A stretch of 64,000 nucleotides of DNA from the NCBI RefSeq assembly GCF_050587365.1, contig NZ_JBOBFV010000001.1:930001-994000 (forward strand). The letters run 5' to 3'. The notes under the pieces are model-generated. The model was given only the letters and a program-made list of their open reading frames with translations. It was not told where the DNA came from and made no database searches. Below are positions 44,279 through 52,773 of the stretch, in pieces. Each line of letters opens with the position of its first letter. The stretch's first letter is position 1. Both the position numbers and the translations under genes were made by a program. The DNA is from Plantibacter auratus (GTDB lineage: Bacteria > Actinomycetota > Actinomycetes > Actinomycetales > Microbacteriaceae).

Positions 44279-46474
44279 ATGGAGACGGTGACCGGGGAAC
44301 ACGCGCGTGCAGGAACAGGAGTCCGATCGAATCGCTCGATCGGACGCGTCGCGATCCTCCTCGCCGTCTTCCTCTCGGCCGGGCTCTGGACGACGACCGT
44401 CGCGGGCCCTGCATCGGCGACGCCCGAACCGCTCCCCACCCCGAGCGAGAGCGCTGCGACGCCGACCCCACCGCCGCTCGACGGGCCGACCATCACGAGC
44501 CCCGATTCCGGTTCCTTCATCGGCAGCGGCAGCACCACGGTCACCGGGACGAAGGACGCCGGCACGGGGGTCCAGCTGCAGGTCGGCGACGGTCTCGAGC
44601 CGGTCTGCATCCTGCCGCAGGACGACAGCACCGCGTGGTCCTGCTCGATCGACCTGCCCGACGGCGGCGGACTGCTCATCACCGCCGTCGAGGTCGGCGG
44701 CCCGGAGACGCTCTCCGCGCAGATCGCCGTGTCCGCGCTCGGCCCGCCCACCATCACGGAGGGGACGCCGAGCAACGGCGGCGTCCGCGGCACGGCCCAC
44801 CCCGGAGCGACGGTGACGGTCCGCGCCGACTCCGGTGCCACCTGCAGTTTCGCGGCGGACAGCTCCGGAAGCTGGTTCTGTGTGCTGGGCGAGCCGCTGC
44901 CGGCCGGCGACGTCTCCGTGACGGCGACGCAGCAGGCTTCGTTCAGCGGCAACCAGCGCTCCGACGCGTCCGCCCCGGTCATGCTCACCATCGACCGCGA
45001 CGCTCCGGCCCCGCCTGTCATGTCCTCACCGACGGCCGGACAGGCGATGCCGACCTCGGCGGCAAGCTACGCCGGCACCGGCGAGGAGGGCGCGACCGTC
45101 ACCGTCTTCGCCGACTCGACGTCGGTCTGCACGGCGGTCGTCACCGGTGGCGTGTGGAGTTGCTCGGGCGGGGGCGTACCGGCGGGCGCTCACGTCGTCC
45201 TCGCGATCCAACAGGATGCCGCGGGCAACACGAGCGGGGCGAGTACGGCGATCACCCTGACGTTCGGCGACGCATCGGCCGCGCCCGCCACGCCGGCACC
45301 GTCCGCCTCCCCATCGCCGTCCGACGGCACCGAGCCCGCGCCCGCGCCCGGGGCACCCGCTCCGGGAACGCAGCAGCCGACCCCGTCGCCGAGCGGCGAA
45401 CCGGCACCAGGCGCCGCTCCACCCACCGGTGGTGGCGGACTCTGGTCAGGGACGACGCCGTTCACGCAAACCCTCGCCTCCAGGATCGACGGACGCGGCC
45501 AGCCGGTCTGGTGGCTCGCCGCACTCCTCGCCCTCGCGGCGGTGGCGCTCATCGCGATCCCGGCCCGACTCCTCGCGACCTCCATCGCCCCCTGGCGCGC
45601 CACGATCGCCGACCGTCGTCGTGCAGCGGTGACCGGGCGCAACCGACCGAGGGACGAGTTCGAGCGGGTCCCGTCGGTCCCGCTCCCGAGTCGCACGGCG
45701 ATGGCTGTCGTCACCGCCGTTCTCGCGGCAGGCATCCTCATGTTCGCGCACCCGGTGACCGGTCAGCCGGCGTACCTGAGGCTTTGGTTCGCCTCACTCA
45801 TCGCCGTGGTCGCGATCAACGTCGTGGGCCTCCTCGCGCAGCTCGTCGTCGCACGCCGAGCCAGGCTGGGCTCGATGCGCGTCAGCGTCCGTGTCGGCGG
45901 ACTGGTGGCGGTCGGTGTCGTCACCGCGCTCTCACGCCTCCTGGCCCTGCAGCCGGCTCTGCTCTTCGCGCTACTGACCGAACTCCGACCCACACGGAGA
46001 CCCGAAGCGCATGAAGCCGGCTCGACATCCTCGGCGGAGACCGATTCCGGCGCCATCACGCCACGCATCGCGGGCCGCCTCGCGCTGGCCCGGATCGCTG
46101 CGGCCGCCGGGCTCGGTTCGATCGCCTGGCTCGTGTCGGCGCTGGCCGGTGAGCCGAGCGGCGGCGTGGGCGCGATGCTCGTCGAGGCCGTGAACCTGAC
46201 CGCGATCGCGGGGATCGGATCCGCGTCGATCGCGCTCCTCCCCCTCGGGCCGCTCGGTGGACGCGCCATCCTCGCCTGGTCGAGGCCGGTGTGGCTCGGC
46301 AGCGCGTTCGTGGGATTCACACTGCTGTTCGGACTCCTGGGCCCGACGGCGACGGTTCCGGGTGCGGGTGACACGCTCGTCGGACTCCTGCTGGGGTCGC
46401 TCGCCTTCGCGGCGGTCGGAGCTGGGACGTGGGCCTGGAACCGTCACCTCCGGCCGCTCATCGACGCGCGCTAG
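44279..46474 (+). CDS. Large secreted/membrane protein: Ig-like repeats plus multi-helix domain
   Basis: A 731-residue protein. Signal peptide (about 20-48), a Ser/Thr/Pro linker, three Ig-like/Bacterial-Ig_2-type repeats (about 65-330: ITSPDSGSFIGSGSTTVTGT; VRGTAHPGATVTVRADS; YAGTGEEGATVTVFADS), each with a Cys pair (for example CILPQDDSTAWSC and CSFAADSSGSWFC). A Pro-rich stalk (335-385) and seven or eight membrane helices (about 405-725) follow. Adhesin-like domains displayed on a polytopic membrane base are unusual. ATG at 44279 and GTG at 44288 are both possible. No homologue recognised for the membrane part. Confidence 0.8.
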   Translation: METVTGEHARAGTGVRSNRSIGRVAILLAVFLSAGLWTTTVAGPASATPEPLPTPSESAATPTPPPLDGPTITSPDSGSFIGSGSTTVTGTKDAGTGVQLQVGDGLEPVCILPQDDSTAWSCSIDLPDGGGLLITAVEVGGPETLSAQIAVSALGPPTITEGTPSNGGVRGTAHPGATVTVRADSGATCSFAADSSGSWFCVLGEPLPAGDVSVTATQQASFSGNQRSDASAPVMLTIDRDAPAPPVMSSPTAGQAMPTSAASYAGTGEEGATVTVFADSTSVCTAVVTGGVWSCSGGGVPAGAHVVLAIQQDAAGNTSGASTAITLTFGDASAAPATPAPSASPSPSDGTEPAPAPGAPAPGTQQPTPSPSGEPAPGAAPPTGGGGLWSGTTPFTQTLASRIDGRGQPVWWLAALLALAAVALIAIPARLLATSIAPWRATIADRRRAAVTGRNRPRDEFERVPSVPLPSRTAMAVVTAVLAAGILMFAHPVTGQPAYLRLWFASLIAVVAINVVGLLAQLVVARRARLGSMRVSVRVGGLVAVGVVTALSRLLALQPALLFALLTELRPTRRPEAHEAGSTSSAETDSGAITPRIAGRLALARIAAAAGLGSIAWLVSALAGEPSGGVGAMLVEAVNLTAIAGIGSASIALLPLGPLGGRAILAWSRPVWLGSAFVGFTLLFGLLGPTATVPGAGDTLVGLLLGSLAFAAVGAGTWAWNRHLRPLIDAR

Positions 46475-46581
46475 GCCAGACTCGCCCGACGACGGCGGTC
46501 GCGAACGGCCCTGGCCTACAATCGCGGTGAAGGCCACACACCGGGTCGAGAACCCGGTGCCGAGGTGCGGGAGGGTTCGGG

Positions 46582-47019
46582 ATGTTCGGTTCGAAGAGGA
46601 AGCTCGACGATCTCATGGCGCAGCTCAGGCCTGACCTGAGTCGGGAAGCACTGGGCGTCGGGGCCGCGTTCCCCGGCGTCGCCCCGAATCCGGTCCTCAG
46701 CGGAGATGCTCGCAAGCGGAACGCCGAACTGCGGACGGGAACGCTGGCGCTCGGTGTCCTCGTCGATTGGCGGGAGGTCAACAACAATCCACGCCTGGTC
46801 CTGATGCTCGACGTGGAGACCGCCGACGGTGCGTCGTTCCGCGGGATCGCCGACGAGAGCTTCACGATCACGGAGCTCACTCGACTGTCCCCAGGACAGA
46901 CGTTGCCCGTGCGCTACCGCCCGGACGTCATGGACCACTACGTCGCCCTCGCGCGCGACGCGGACCCCGCGCTGGTGCAGCAGCTCGCGGACGAGATCGC
47001 GAGACGCAAGCGGCGCTGA
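46582..47019 (+). CDS. Hypothetical cytoplasmic protein
   Basis: A 145-residue protein, no signal or membrane helix. N-terminal MFGSKRKLDDLMAQL, a central beta-rich segment resembling an OB/SH3-like fold (GTLALGVLVDWREVNNNPRLVLMLDVET, then LSPGQTLPVRYRPDV), and a basic helix ending ADEIARRKRR. It resembles domains that follow SHOCT/DUF3592-type proteins but is not assigned. Preceded by GGGAGGG at about ten bases. Confidence 0.65.
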   Translation: MFGSKRKLDDLMAQLRPDLSREALGVGAAFPGVAPNPVLSGDARKRNAELRTGTLALGVLVDWREVNNNPRLVLMLDVETADGASFRGIADESFTITELTRLSPGQTLPVRYRPDVMDHYVALARDADPALVQQLADEIARRKRR

Positions 47020-47076
47020 TCCGATCGCCCGGGCGGCAGGGGTCGCGACGATCGCGATCCGCTCGTCGGGGACGAC

Positions 47077-47388
47077 TCAGCCGGCGTCGGCGGGACGCTC
47101 GACCGGCAGGCCGCTGGCGGCCCACTCGGAGATGCCCCCGGTGACGTTCACGGCGTCGTAGCCCTGCTGTTCGAGGTAACCCGTGACGCGGGCACTGCGG
47201 CCTCCGGAATGGCACATGACGTACACGGTCTCTTCGCGGGGCACCTCGTCGAGGTGGTCGAGGAAGGACGACATCGGCAGGTGTCGGGCACCGGGCACGC
47301 TGGCGACGGCGACCTCGTCGGCTTCGCGGACGTCGATGATGACGGCCTGCTCGAGCTTGCTCAGTTCGGTTGGGGTGATCTCCTGCAT
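47077..47388 (-). CDS. Rhodanese-like domain protein
   Basis: A 103-residue single rhodanese domain. The active-site loop is CHSGGRS (C59), which accepts a sulfane sulfur, and IIDVREADE and GGISEWAASGLPV are the other landmarks. Similar to GlpE/PspE-type small sulfurtransferases; acceptor unknown. Confidence 0.9.
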   Translation of the reverse strand: MQEITPTELSKLEQAVIIDVREADEVAVASVPGARHLPMSSFLDHLDEVPREETVYVMCHSGGRSARVTGYLEQQGYDAVNVTGGISEWAASGLPVERPADAG

Positions 47389-47444
47389 CGTTTCAGCCTA
47401 CCGTCGAGGACGTACGGCCGGGCCGGAAGATGCAGCGGGCAAGC

Positions 47445-47479
47445 GTGAGGGCGAGGTAACCCGAATACCTCGCCCTCAC
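47445..47479. repeat. 14-bp perfect hairpin in an intergenic region
   Basis: GTGAGGGCGAGGTA (47445-47458) with 47466-47479, 7-nt loop. It lies upstream of the rhodanese gene and downstream of no plus-strand gene, so it may terminate the minus-strand 84-aa gene or be a REP-like element. The region 47389-47663 holds no gene. Confidence 0.65.
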
Positions 47480-47663
47480 TTGAGGCGTCTAGCAACCGGT
47501 CGACCAAGAAGCTTGCGGCTTCCGGGACCGGCTCACGGGTGACGCCCCCACCTCGAAGGTAGCGGACGGGAGGCACCTTGCGTGACGCAACACCGCCGTG
47601 TCGCGTTCGCGTCATGCGTTTCGTGCACCCCGTTCGGGGGTCAACGCTCGAGGCATCGTTGTC

Positions 47664-47918
47664 TCAGTGCGCGCTGTCGGGATCGCGAGGGATGTGGAGC
47701 TCACCCGGGTCGACATCGACGTCGCCGGTGTCGTCCGGACCACCGGTCCCAGGGGCGACGTTGATCATGCCGGAGGCGATGTCGGGATCACGGACGACGG
47801 GCTGCCCGTCGTCCTGCTTGGCCGCCGTCTCCGCCTCGCTGGAGGGGCTGTACGTGCGGTCTTTACTCATCTGCTCGTCGTCGTTCAGGGCGTGGTCGTG
47901 GTCGCTCGGAGTACTCAT
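47664..47918 (-). CDS. Small acidic hypothetical protein
   Basis: An 84-residue, Asp/Ser/Pro-rich, probably disordered protein (MSTPSDHDHALNDDEQ to PRDPDSAH). No family recognised. The ATG at 47918 is the first with a sensible product. It lies 95 bases downstream of the Lsr2-like gene on the same strand. Confidence 0.5.
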   Translation of the reverse strand: MSTPSDHDHALNDDEQMSKDRTYSPSSEAETAAKQDDGQPVVRDPDIASGMINVAPGTGGPDDTGDVDVDPGELHIPRDPDSAH

Positions 47919-48013
47919 GCTGAGCACGCTAGTCGCGCACCCAAGCCCGGCAGGGACCCTTGCAGGATCGGGGCGAACGTGCTGAGGGGTACGACCGCCG
48001 TGCGGGCGACCGC

Positions 48014-48229
48014 TCAGTGCAGCCGGCGGAGCGATGCCGATGCGATGACGGATCGTGCGGCCTCGACGTATGACGCCAGCGTCTCGCGCAGTGCCGCCGC
48101 GTTGTCGTCGGTCAGGTCGATCTCGTAGTTCTCGCCGTCGATGCCGAACCGGACCGTCTCCCCCAGCCCGCGAGGGATGTCGGAACCGTCGAGGTCGTCG
48201 ACGAGCGTCGTGATCGTGCGGGTAGCCAT
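48014..48229 (-). CDS. Lsr2 N-terminal domain-only mini-protein
   Basis: A 71-residue protein closely matching the Lsr2 dimerisation domain: TITTLVDDLDGSD, ETVRFGIDGENYEIDLTDDNAAALRETLASYV, EAARSV. Full Lsr2 (about 110 residues) continues into a linker and an AT-hook-like RGR DNA-binding domain, which is absent; the protein ends ASLRRLH. It could form mixed dimers with full-length Lsr2 and modulate silencing, or oligomerise alone. AAGGATGG precedes the ATG at 48229. A tRNA-Leu gene lies 36 bases upstream on the same strand. Confidence 0.82.
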   Translation of the reverse strand: MATRTITTLVDDLDGSDIPRGLGETVRFGIDGENYEIDLTDDNAAALRETLASYVEAARSVIASASLRRLH

Positions 48230-48265
48230 GCGTCCATCCTTCCATGCGGTGCCGGTACGGCGACG

Positions 48266-48339
48266 TACCCCCGGTGGGGTTCGAACCCACACTGCGGCGA
48301 TTTTAAGTCGCCTGCCTCTGCCAGTTGGGCTACGGGGGC
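48266..48339 (-). tRNA. tRNA-Leu (UAA), short variable loop
   Basis: 74-nt cloverleaf on the minus strand. Acceptor GCCCCCG with CGGGGGT, D stem GCC/GGC, anticodon stem GGCGA/TCGCC around loop CTTAAAA (anticodon TAA), variable loop GCAGT of five bases, T stem GTGGG/CCCAC with loop TTCGAAC, discriminator A. CCA is not encoded. The anticodon reads UUA, hence leucine, but bacterial leucine tRNAs normally have a long variable arm. Confidence 0.85.
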
Positions 48340-48370
48340 GTGCACCTCATCGTATCGAGGCGTCGAACGC

Positions 48371-48414
48371 CGAGAGGCGCATGCCCCGGCGGACCGGATG
48401 ACATGCGCCTCTCG
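48371..48414 (-). terminator. ndh terminator
   Basis: 13-bp perfect stem CGAGAGGCGCATG (48371-48383)/48402-48414, 18-nt loop, just after the ndh stop. Confidence 0.75.
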
Positions 48415-48441
48415 AGGAACGGAGCTGGGCTCCGGACCGGA

Positions 48442-50007
48442 CTACTTGTTCGCGCTGACTTCCTCAGCGGGCGTCGCGTAGGCCTGCTCGTCGTCGGCAC
48501 CGGTCGGGGCGCCAGCAGCAGCAGGAGCCTCGGCAGCAGGAGCCTCGGCAGCAGGAGCCTCGGCGGCGGGCGCTGCGGCCTCGGCCGGGGCGGCCTTCGG
48601 CTTGCGCTTCACGGGAGCCTTGCGAGCGGGCTTCTCAGCCGCTGCGGGAGCCGCCGGAGCTGCTGCAGGGGCAGCAGCGTCTGCCGGGGGCTTCGGGCGC
48701 GACGCGAAGGTCTCGAAGGCCTCACGCGGGTTCTGCACGGCCGACAGGGAGACGATGTCGCGTCCCAGCCAGAAGTTGTTCCACCAGCCACCGAACACCC
48801 GGAACTTGCGCTCGAAGCTCGGCATGGCCAGCCCGTGGTACCCACGGTGCGCGAACCAGGCCGGGAGGCCCTTGATCGCCAGGTTGCCGGACTGGAAGAC
48901 ACCGACGCCGATGCCGAGACCGGCGACCGCACCCATGTTCTTGTGGAAGTAGTTCTTCGGCTCCTCGCCACGGAGGACCGCGGTGATGTTCTTCGCGAGG
49001 AGCTTGCCCTGACGGACGGCGTGCTGAGCGTTCGGCACGCAGAAGCCACCGACGCCACCGCCACTGAGGTCGGGGACGGCGGAGACGTCGCCGGCCGCCC
49101 AAGCACCCTCGACGATGTCGTCGTCGGTGCCGACGCGGAGGTCGGCGCGGGTCTTGATGCGACCGCGCTCCTCGACGGGGAGGTCGCCACCGCGGACGAC
49201 GCCCGGGTTCGCCATGACACCGGCGGTCCAGACGATGAGGTCGGACTCGAACGACTCACCGGTCGAGAGCTCGATCTTGCCGTCGACAGCCGACTGCAGC
49301 TGGGTGTCGAGGTGCACGAGCGCGCCGCGCTCGGCCAGGTTCTTGAGGACCCAGTGGCTCGTCTCGATCTTGACCTCGGGCATGATGCGACCCATGGCCT
49401 CGATGAGGTGGAAGTGCGTGTCCTCGAAGGAGAGCTGCGGGTAGAACTTCAGCAGCGAGCTCGCGAACGAACGCAGCTCGGCGAAGACCTCGATACCGGC
49501 GAAGCCGCCACCGACGACCGTGAAGGTCAGGAGGCGGTCGCGCTCGGGCCCGGCCGGCAGGTTCGCGGCCTTGTCGAAGTTGGAGAGCACGCGGTCGCGG
49601 ATCGCGACGGCCTCTTCGATCGTCTTGAGACCGATCGCGGTGTCGGCGACACCGGGGATCGGGAAGGTGCGGGAGACGGCTCCAGCGGTGACGACGATGA
49701 TGTCGTAGTCGACCTCCCAGGGCTCACCGACCTCAGGCGTGATGGTCGCCTTCTTCTCGGCGTGGTTGATGCCCGTGACCTTGGCGGTGATCACGTTGGT
49801 GTGCTTCAGGTGGCGACGCGGCGAGACGACCGCGTGACGCGGCTCGATGGAACCGGCGGCGACCTCCGGCAGGAAGGGCTGGTAGGTCATGTAGGGCAGC
49901 GGGTCGACCATGGTGACTTCGGCCTCACCACGACGAAGCTGCTTCTCGAGCTTCCATGCGGTGTCGAACCCGGCGTAACCACCACCGACGATCAGAATTT
50001 TGGGCAC
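48442..50007 (-). CDS. ndh: Type II NADH:quinone oxidoreductase with Ala/Pro/Lys-rich tail
   Basis: A 521-residue, single-subunit flavoprotein that feeds NADH electrons to menaquinone without proton pumping. FAD site ILIVGGGYAGFDTA (4-17), NAD site FTVVGGGFAGIEVFAEL (about 167-183), and the second FAD motif WAAGDVSAVPD near 303. Residues 1-445 make the usual enzyme. A 75-residue tail follows, first basic (RKAPVKRKPK) and then a repeat of APAAE units. The tail is unlike the classic enzyme. Confidence 0.94.
   Translation of the reverse strand: MPKILIVGGGYAGFDTAWKLEKQLRRGEAEVTMVDPLPYMTYQPFLPEVAAGSIEPRHAVVSPRRHLKHTNVITAKVTGINHAEKKATITPEVGEPWEVDYDIIVVTAGAVSRTFPIPGVADTAIGLKTIEEAVAIRDRVLSNFDKAANLPAGPERDRLLTFTVVGGGFAGIEVFAELRSFASSLLKFYPQLSFEDTHFHLIEAMGRIMPEVKIETSHWVLKNLAERGALVHLDTQLQSAVDGKIELSTGESFESDLIVWTAGVMANPGVVRGGDLPVEERGRIKTRADLRVGTDDDIVEGAWAAGDVSAVPDLSGGGVGGFCVPNAQHAVRQGKLLAKNITAVLRGEEPKNYFHKNMGAVAGLGIGVGVFQSGNLAIKGLPAWFAHRGYHGLAMPSFERKFRVFGGWWNNFWLGRDIVSLSAVQNPREAFETFASRPKPPADAAAPAAAPAAPAAAEKPARKAPVKRKPKAAPAEAAAPAAEAPAAEAPAAEAPAAAGAPTGADDEQAYATPAEEVSANK
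48521..48570 (-). repeat. 15-bp tandem repeat in the ndh tail
   Basis: About three copies of GCAGGAGCCTCGGCA (plus-strand sense) encode the EAPAA units of the Ndh C-terminus. Slippage could change the tail length. Confidence 0.8.
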
Positions 50008-50073
50008 GGCGAACGATCTCCTACGTCAAGACGATTGGTTCAGATGAGTGTCTGAGAATATCGGAACAGGGTA

Positions 50074-51447
50074 CTACTTCTGCAGCACCCGCTTGAAATG
50101 CCTGGTAGCGCCTATGACACCGAGCGTGACCAGGCTACCAGTTCCGAGGAGGAGCGCCAGTGGCAGCGAGCCGTAGAGCAGAGTGCTCGGCGTCGGGAGG
50201 AACGGGTTGGCGCGCACCTCGACGGCCTCGTTCTCCGGGATCGCCGGGGGTACCGGCTCCGGTGTCGGCGACGGCTGCTCGGCACCCGGATCGGGATCGG
50301 GGACCTGCGGGGCCCGTCGGTAGAGCGTGATCCAGTCGGACAGCTGCTGCTCCGGCGAGGTCGCCGCCGGGCCGACGGAACCGCTGACCGCCTTCGCGGC
50401 GTCGATCAGTCCTGCCCCGTAGATGGGGCTCTGTGCGGAGTCGCCCACCTGCTTCGCCGTTGCCGTCACGCGCTTGATGGCGTCGGCGGCGCTGAGCTCC
50501 GGCCAGGCGGAGCGGACGAGGGCCACGAGTCCGGAGACGATCGGTGCCGCCCCGCTCGTCCCCTGCCACTGCACGTAGGACCCGGCGGGCGTCACCCCGA
50601 CGAGTTGCTCGCTCGGCGCAGCGACGGCGATCGTGATGCCCTGGCTCGAGGCGTCGAAGCTCGCCGACCCCGCGCGGTCCACACCGGCGACGGTCAGCAC
50701 ACCCGGGATCGTCGCCGGAGCACCGACCTCGACCGTCCCGCTCCCCCGGTTGCCCGCTGCAGCCACCACGACGACGTCGTGCGAGAAGGCGTAGAGGAAG
50801 GCGTCGTCCCAGCTCGTCGGCCAGTCGAGGCTGTTGCGCGTCAGCGACATGTTGATGACGTCCGCACCGTTGTCCACCGCCCACCGGACGGCGGTCGCGA
50901 TCTGATCGTCCCAGGGGACGACGGCCGACCCGTCGGAGCCGAACCCGACCGAGACGGAGAGCAGGCGGGCCTCGGGCGCCACGCCGATGACCCCGGCACC
51001 GCCCGTGCGGCCACGACCGGCGATCATCGAGGCGACGAGCGTCCCGTGCTCGCTCCCCTCGGAACCCACCGGCGTCCGCCCGTCGGGACTCCCGAGCCCG
51101 GAGACGTCGACGCCACCCGCGACCGCCCCGGTCAACTCCGCCGGACCGCTCGCGATACCGGTGTCGATCACGGCGACGGTGACACCGGCGCCTTTCGTCG
51201 TCTCCCACGCCGTGGTGAAGCCGTAGTCACCGAGCCAGTACTGCATGTCGCGCACGGTGTCCGCCGACGCCGGGAGCGCCTGCGTCCCCACGAGCAGGAG
51301 CGCCAGAAGCATCGCGGACAGCGCCGACAGCGCACCTCGGAGGCCGCGCGGACGACGACGGTCTCCGCGTCGCGGTCCGTCACTCCCCCACAGGCGACCC
51401 CCGTCGCGTGCGGGGCCTATCCCTGCCCCGCCTGGCCGTCCGCGCAT
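50074..51447 (-). CDS. Membrane-anchored subtilase (S8, mycosin-like)
   Basis: A 457-residue secreted serine protease. N-terminal signal/membrane segment (about 36-60), catalytic triad D95 (VAVIDTGIA), H134 (SEHGTLVAS) and S298 (GTSGAAP), oxyanion AAAGNRG, a Pro-rich stalk (about 375-400) and a C-terminal membrane helix with basic end. This is the layout of MycP proteases of type VII secretion, but no ESX genes are nearby. Start ATG 51447, behind GAGGTG and inside the DUF501 gene (31-base overlap), is the best of weak options. Confidence 0.85.
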   Translation of the reverse strand: MRGRPGGAGIGPARDGGRLWGSDGPRRGDRRRPRGLRGALSALSAMLLALLLVGTQALPASADTVRDMQYWLGDYGFTTAWETTKGAGVTVAVIDTGIASGPAELTGAVAGGVDVSGLGSPDGRTPVGSEGSEHGTLVASMIAGRGRTGGAGVIGVAPEARLLSVSVGFGSDGSAVVPWDDQIATAVRWAVDNGADVINMSLTRNSLDWPTSWDDAFLYAFSHDVVVVAAAGNRGSGTVEVGAPATIPGVLTVAGVDRAGSASFDASSQGITIAVAAPSEQLVGVTPAGSYVQWQGTSGAAPIVSGLVALVRSAWPELSAADAIKRVTATAKQVGDSAQSPIYGAGLIDAAKAVSGSVGPAATSPEQQLSDWITLYRRAPQVPDPDPGAEQPSPTPEPVPPAIPENEAVEVRANPFLPTPSTLLYGSLPLALLLGTGSLVTLGVIGATRHFKRVLQK

Positions 51448-51938
51448 GCGCACACCTCGGGGCTCCAGCTCGCGCGGTCGAGCGCGAGGTCGCCGATGGG
51501 GTTGACGCCCGGACCAGCCGCAAGGGCGTGGCCGACGAGCGCGTGGAGGCATTTGACCCGCACCGGCATGCCGCCGGCGGAGATCCCGTCGATCTCGGCG
51601 ACCTCGGCGATGGAGGTGCGGTCGGCGAGGTAGGCGGTGTGTGCCGTGGCGTAGTCGGCGCGGACCGCTTCGTCCTCGGCCAGGAGCTCGTTGTACTCGT
51701 TCATCACCTGGGTCGCCTCGAGCGAGGAGACCGCGGCCGTGGCGGCCGGGTGGGTCAGGTAGTAGAACGTGGGGAACGGCGTGCCGTCGGCCAGGCGGGG
51801 AGCGGTGGAGACGACCGTCGGGGCGCCGCAGACGCAGCGCGCCGCGATGCCGACGACGTTTCGGGCCGGGCGTCCCAGTTGCGCCGACACGATCTCGACG
51901 TCGCGCTCGGAGACGGGGCCGAAAGGAGGGGTGCTCAT
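51417..51938 (-). CDS. DUF501 protein
   Basis: A 173-residue protein with the DUF501 pattern: ARNVVGIAARCVCGAPTVV, FPTFYYLTHPAATAAVSSLEA, and DRTSIAEVAEIDGISAGGMPVRVKCLHALVGHALAAG. Its position after eno and divIC is conserved in actinobacteria. Function unknown; conserved Cys and His suggest metal binding. Confidence 0.93.
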   Translation of the reverse strand: MSTPPFGPVSERDVEIVSAQLGRPARNVVGIAARCVCGAPTVVSTAPRLADGTPFPTFYYLTHPAATAAVSSLEATQVMNEYNELLAEDEAVRADYATAHTAYLADRTSIAEVAEIDGISAGGMPVRVKCLHALVGHALAAGPGVNPIGDLALDRASWSPEVCACADGQAGQG

Positions 51939-51976
51939 GGTTCCATTATCGCCGGGTTCACCAGTGCGTCCGGACG

Positions 51977-52753
51977 TCAGCCGCCGGCGGGAGGCGTCGT
52001 CGGCGTGGGAGCAGGGGTCTCGGTCGCGACGGGGGCCGGCGAGTAGCCGGTGGCGACGAGCGAGGACAGCAGACCGTCGAGCCAGTCGGACTGCGAGTCG
52101 ACGAGCGTGTCGCTCACGGGTGTCTCGGTGGTGGGCAGCGAGGCCGGGTCGACGTCGTTGATGATGATGTAGCTGACCTCGCCGGGCAGGGCGTAGAACA
52201 GGCGGTCGCGTGCCTGCGTCATGACGTAGCTCTGGTCGTTCCAGCGCTCGCGTTCGGCCTGCTGCGCGTCCACCTTCTTCTGGGTGTCGGCGACACCGGC
52301 CTCCAGCGCGGCGATCTGCTGTCGCTGCTCGAGGAAGGTCTTGAGGTTCGGCGCGAGGACGACGACGCCGAGCACGAGGATGCCGAGGAGCAGGACGCTG
52401 AACCCGGACAGTCGCAGACTCCGCAACCAGCCGCCGGCGTCCGACTGGCGTGCCGGGGCGGTCCGAGCCGAGCCGGTCCGCGAGCGCGGTGCCGAGGAAC
52501 CGGCCGACGCGGATCGCGGAGCCTTCGTCGTCGACCGCGGGGCTGTGCCTGCGGAGCGTGCGGGCTTCGCGGGGGCTCCCGTCGGGCGCTTGGACGACGA
52601 GGAGGCGCGCTTGGAGGAGGCATCCGTGGAGCTCGACCGGGGCTTCGACGTCGGTCGTTGCTTCGACGAGCCGGAGGACGAGGAGGACGCTGTTCCGCTG
52701 CCGGACGGCGTGGGCTTCAACTCGCCGCCGGCCGGCATCGATGGCTTCTTCAC
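51977..52753 (-). CDS. divIC: Septum formation initiator (DivIC/FtsB-like)
   Basis: A 258-residue bitopic division protein. A long Ser/Pro/Lys/Arg-rich cytoplasmic region (1-110), one membrane helix (about 114-134, FSVLLLGILVLGVVVLAP), then the FtsB/DivIC coiled coil (QRQQIAALEAGVADTQKKVDAQQAERERWNDQSYVMTQARDRLFYALPGE region) and a Thr/Pro-rich tail. GTG at 52753 has GGAGG five to six bases before it. An upstream in-frame ATG (52801) lies inside the eno terminator palindrome and is rejected. Confidence 0.88.
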   Translation of the reverse strand: MKKPSMPAGGELKPTPSGSGTASSSSSGSSKQRPTSKPRSSSTDASSKRASSSSKRPTGAPAKPARSAGTAPRSTTKAPRSASAGSSAPRSRTGSARTAPARQSDAGGWLRSLRLSGFSVLLLGILVLGVVVLAPNLKTFLEQRQQIAALEAGVADTQKKVDAQQAERERWNDQSYVMTQARDRLFYALPGEVSYIIINDVDPASLPTTETPVSDTLVDSQSDWLDGLLSSLVATGYSPAPVATETPAPTPTTPPAGG

Positions 52754-52773
52754 AGGCGCCTCCCGCACACGAC

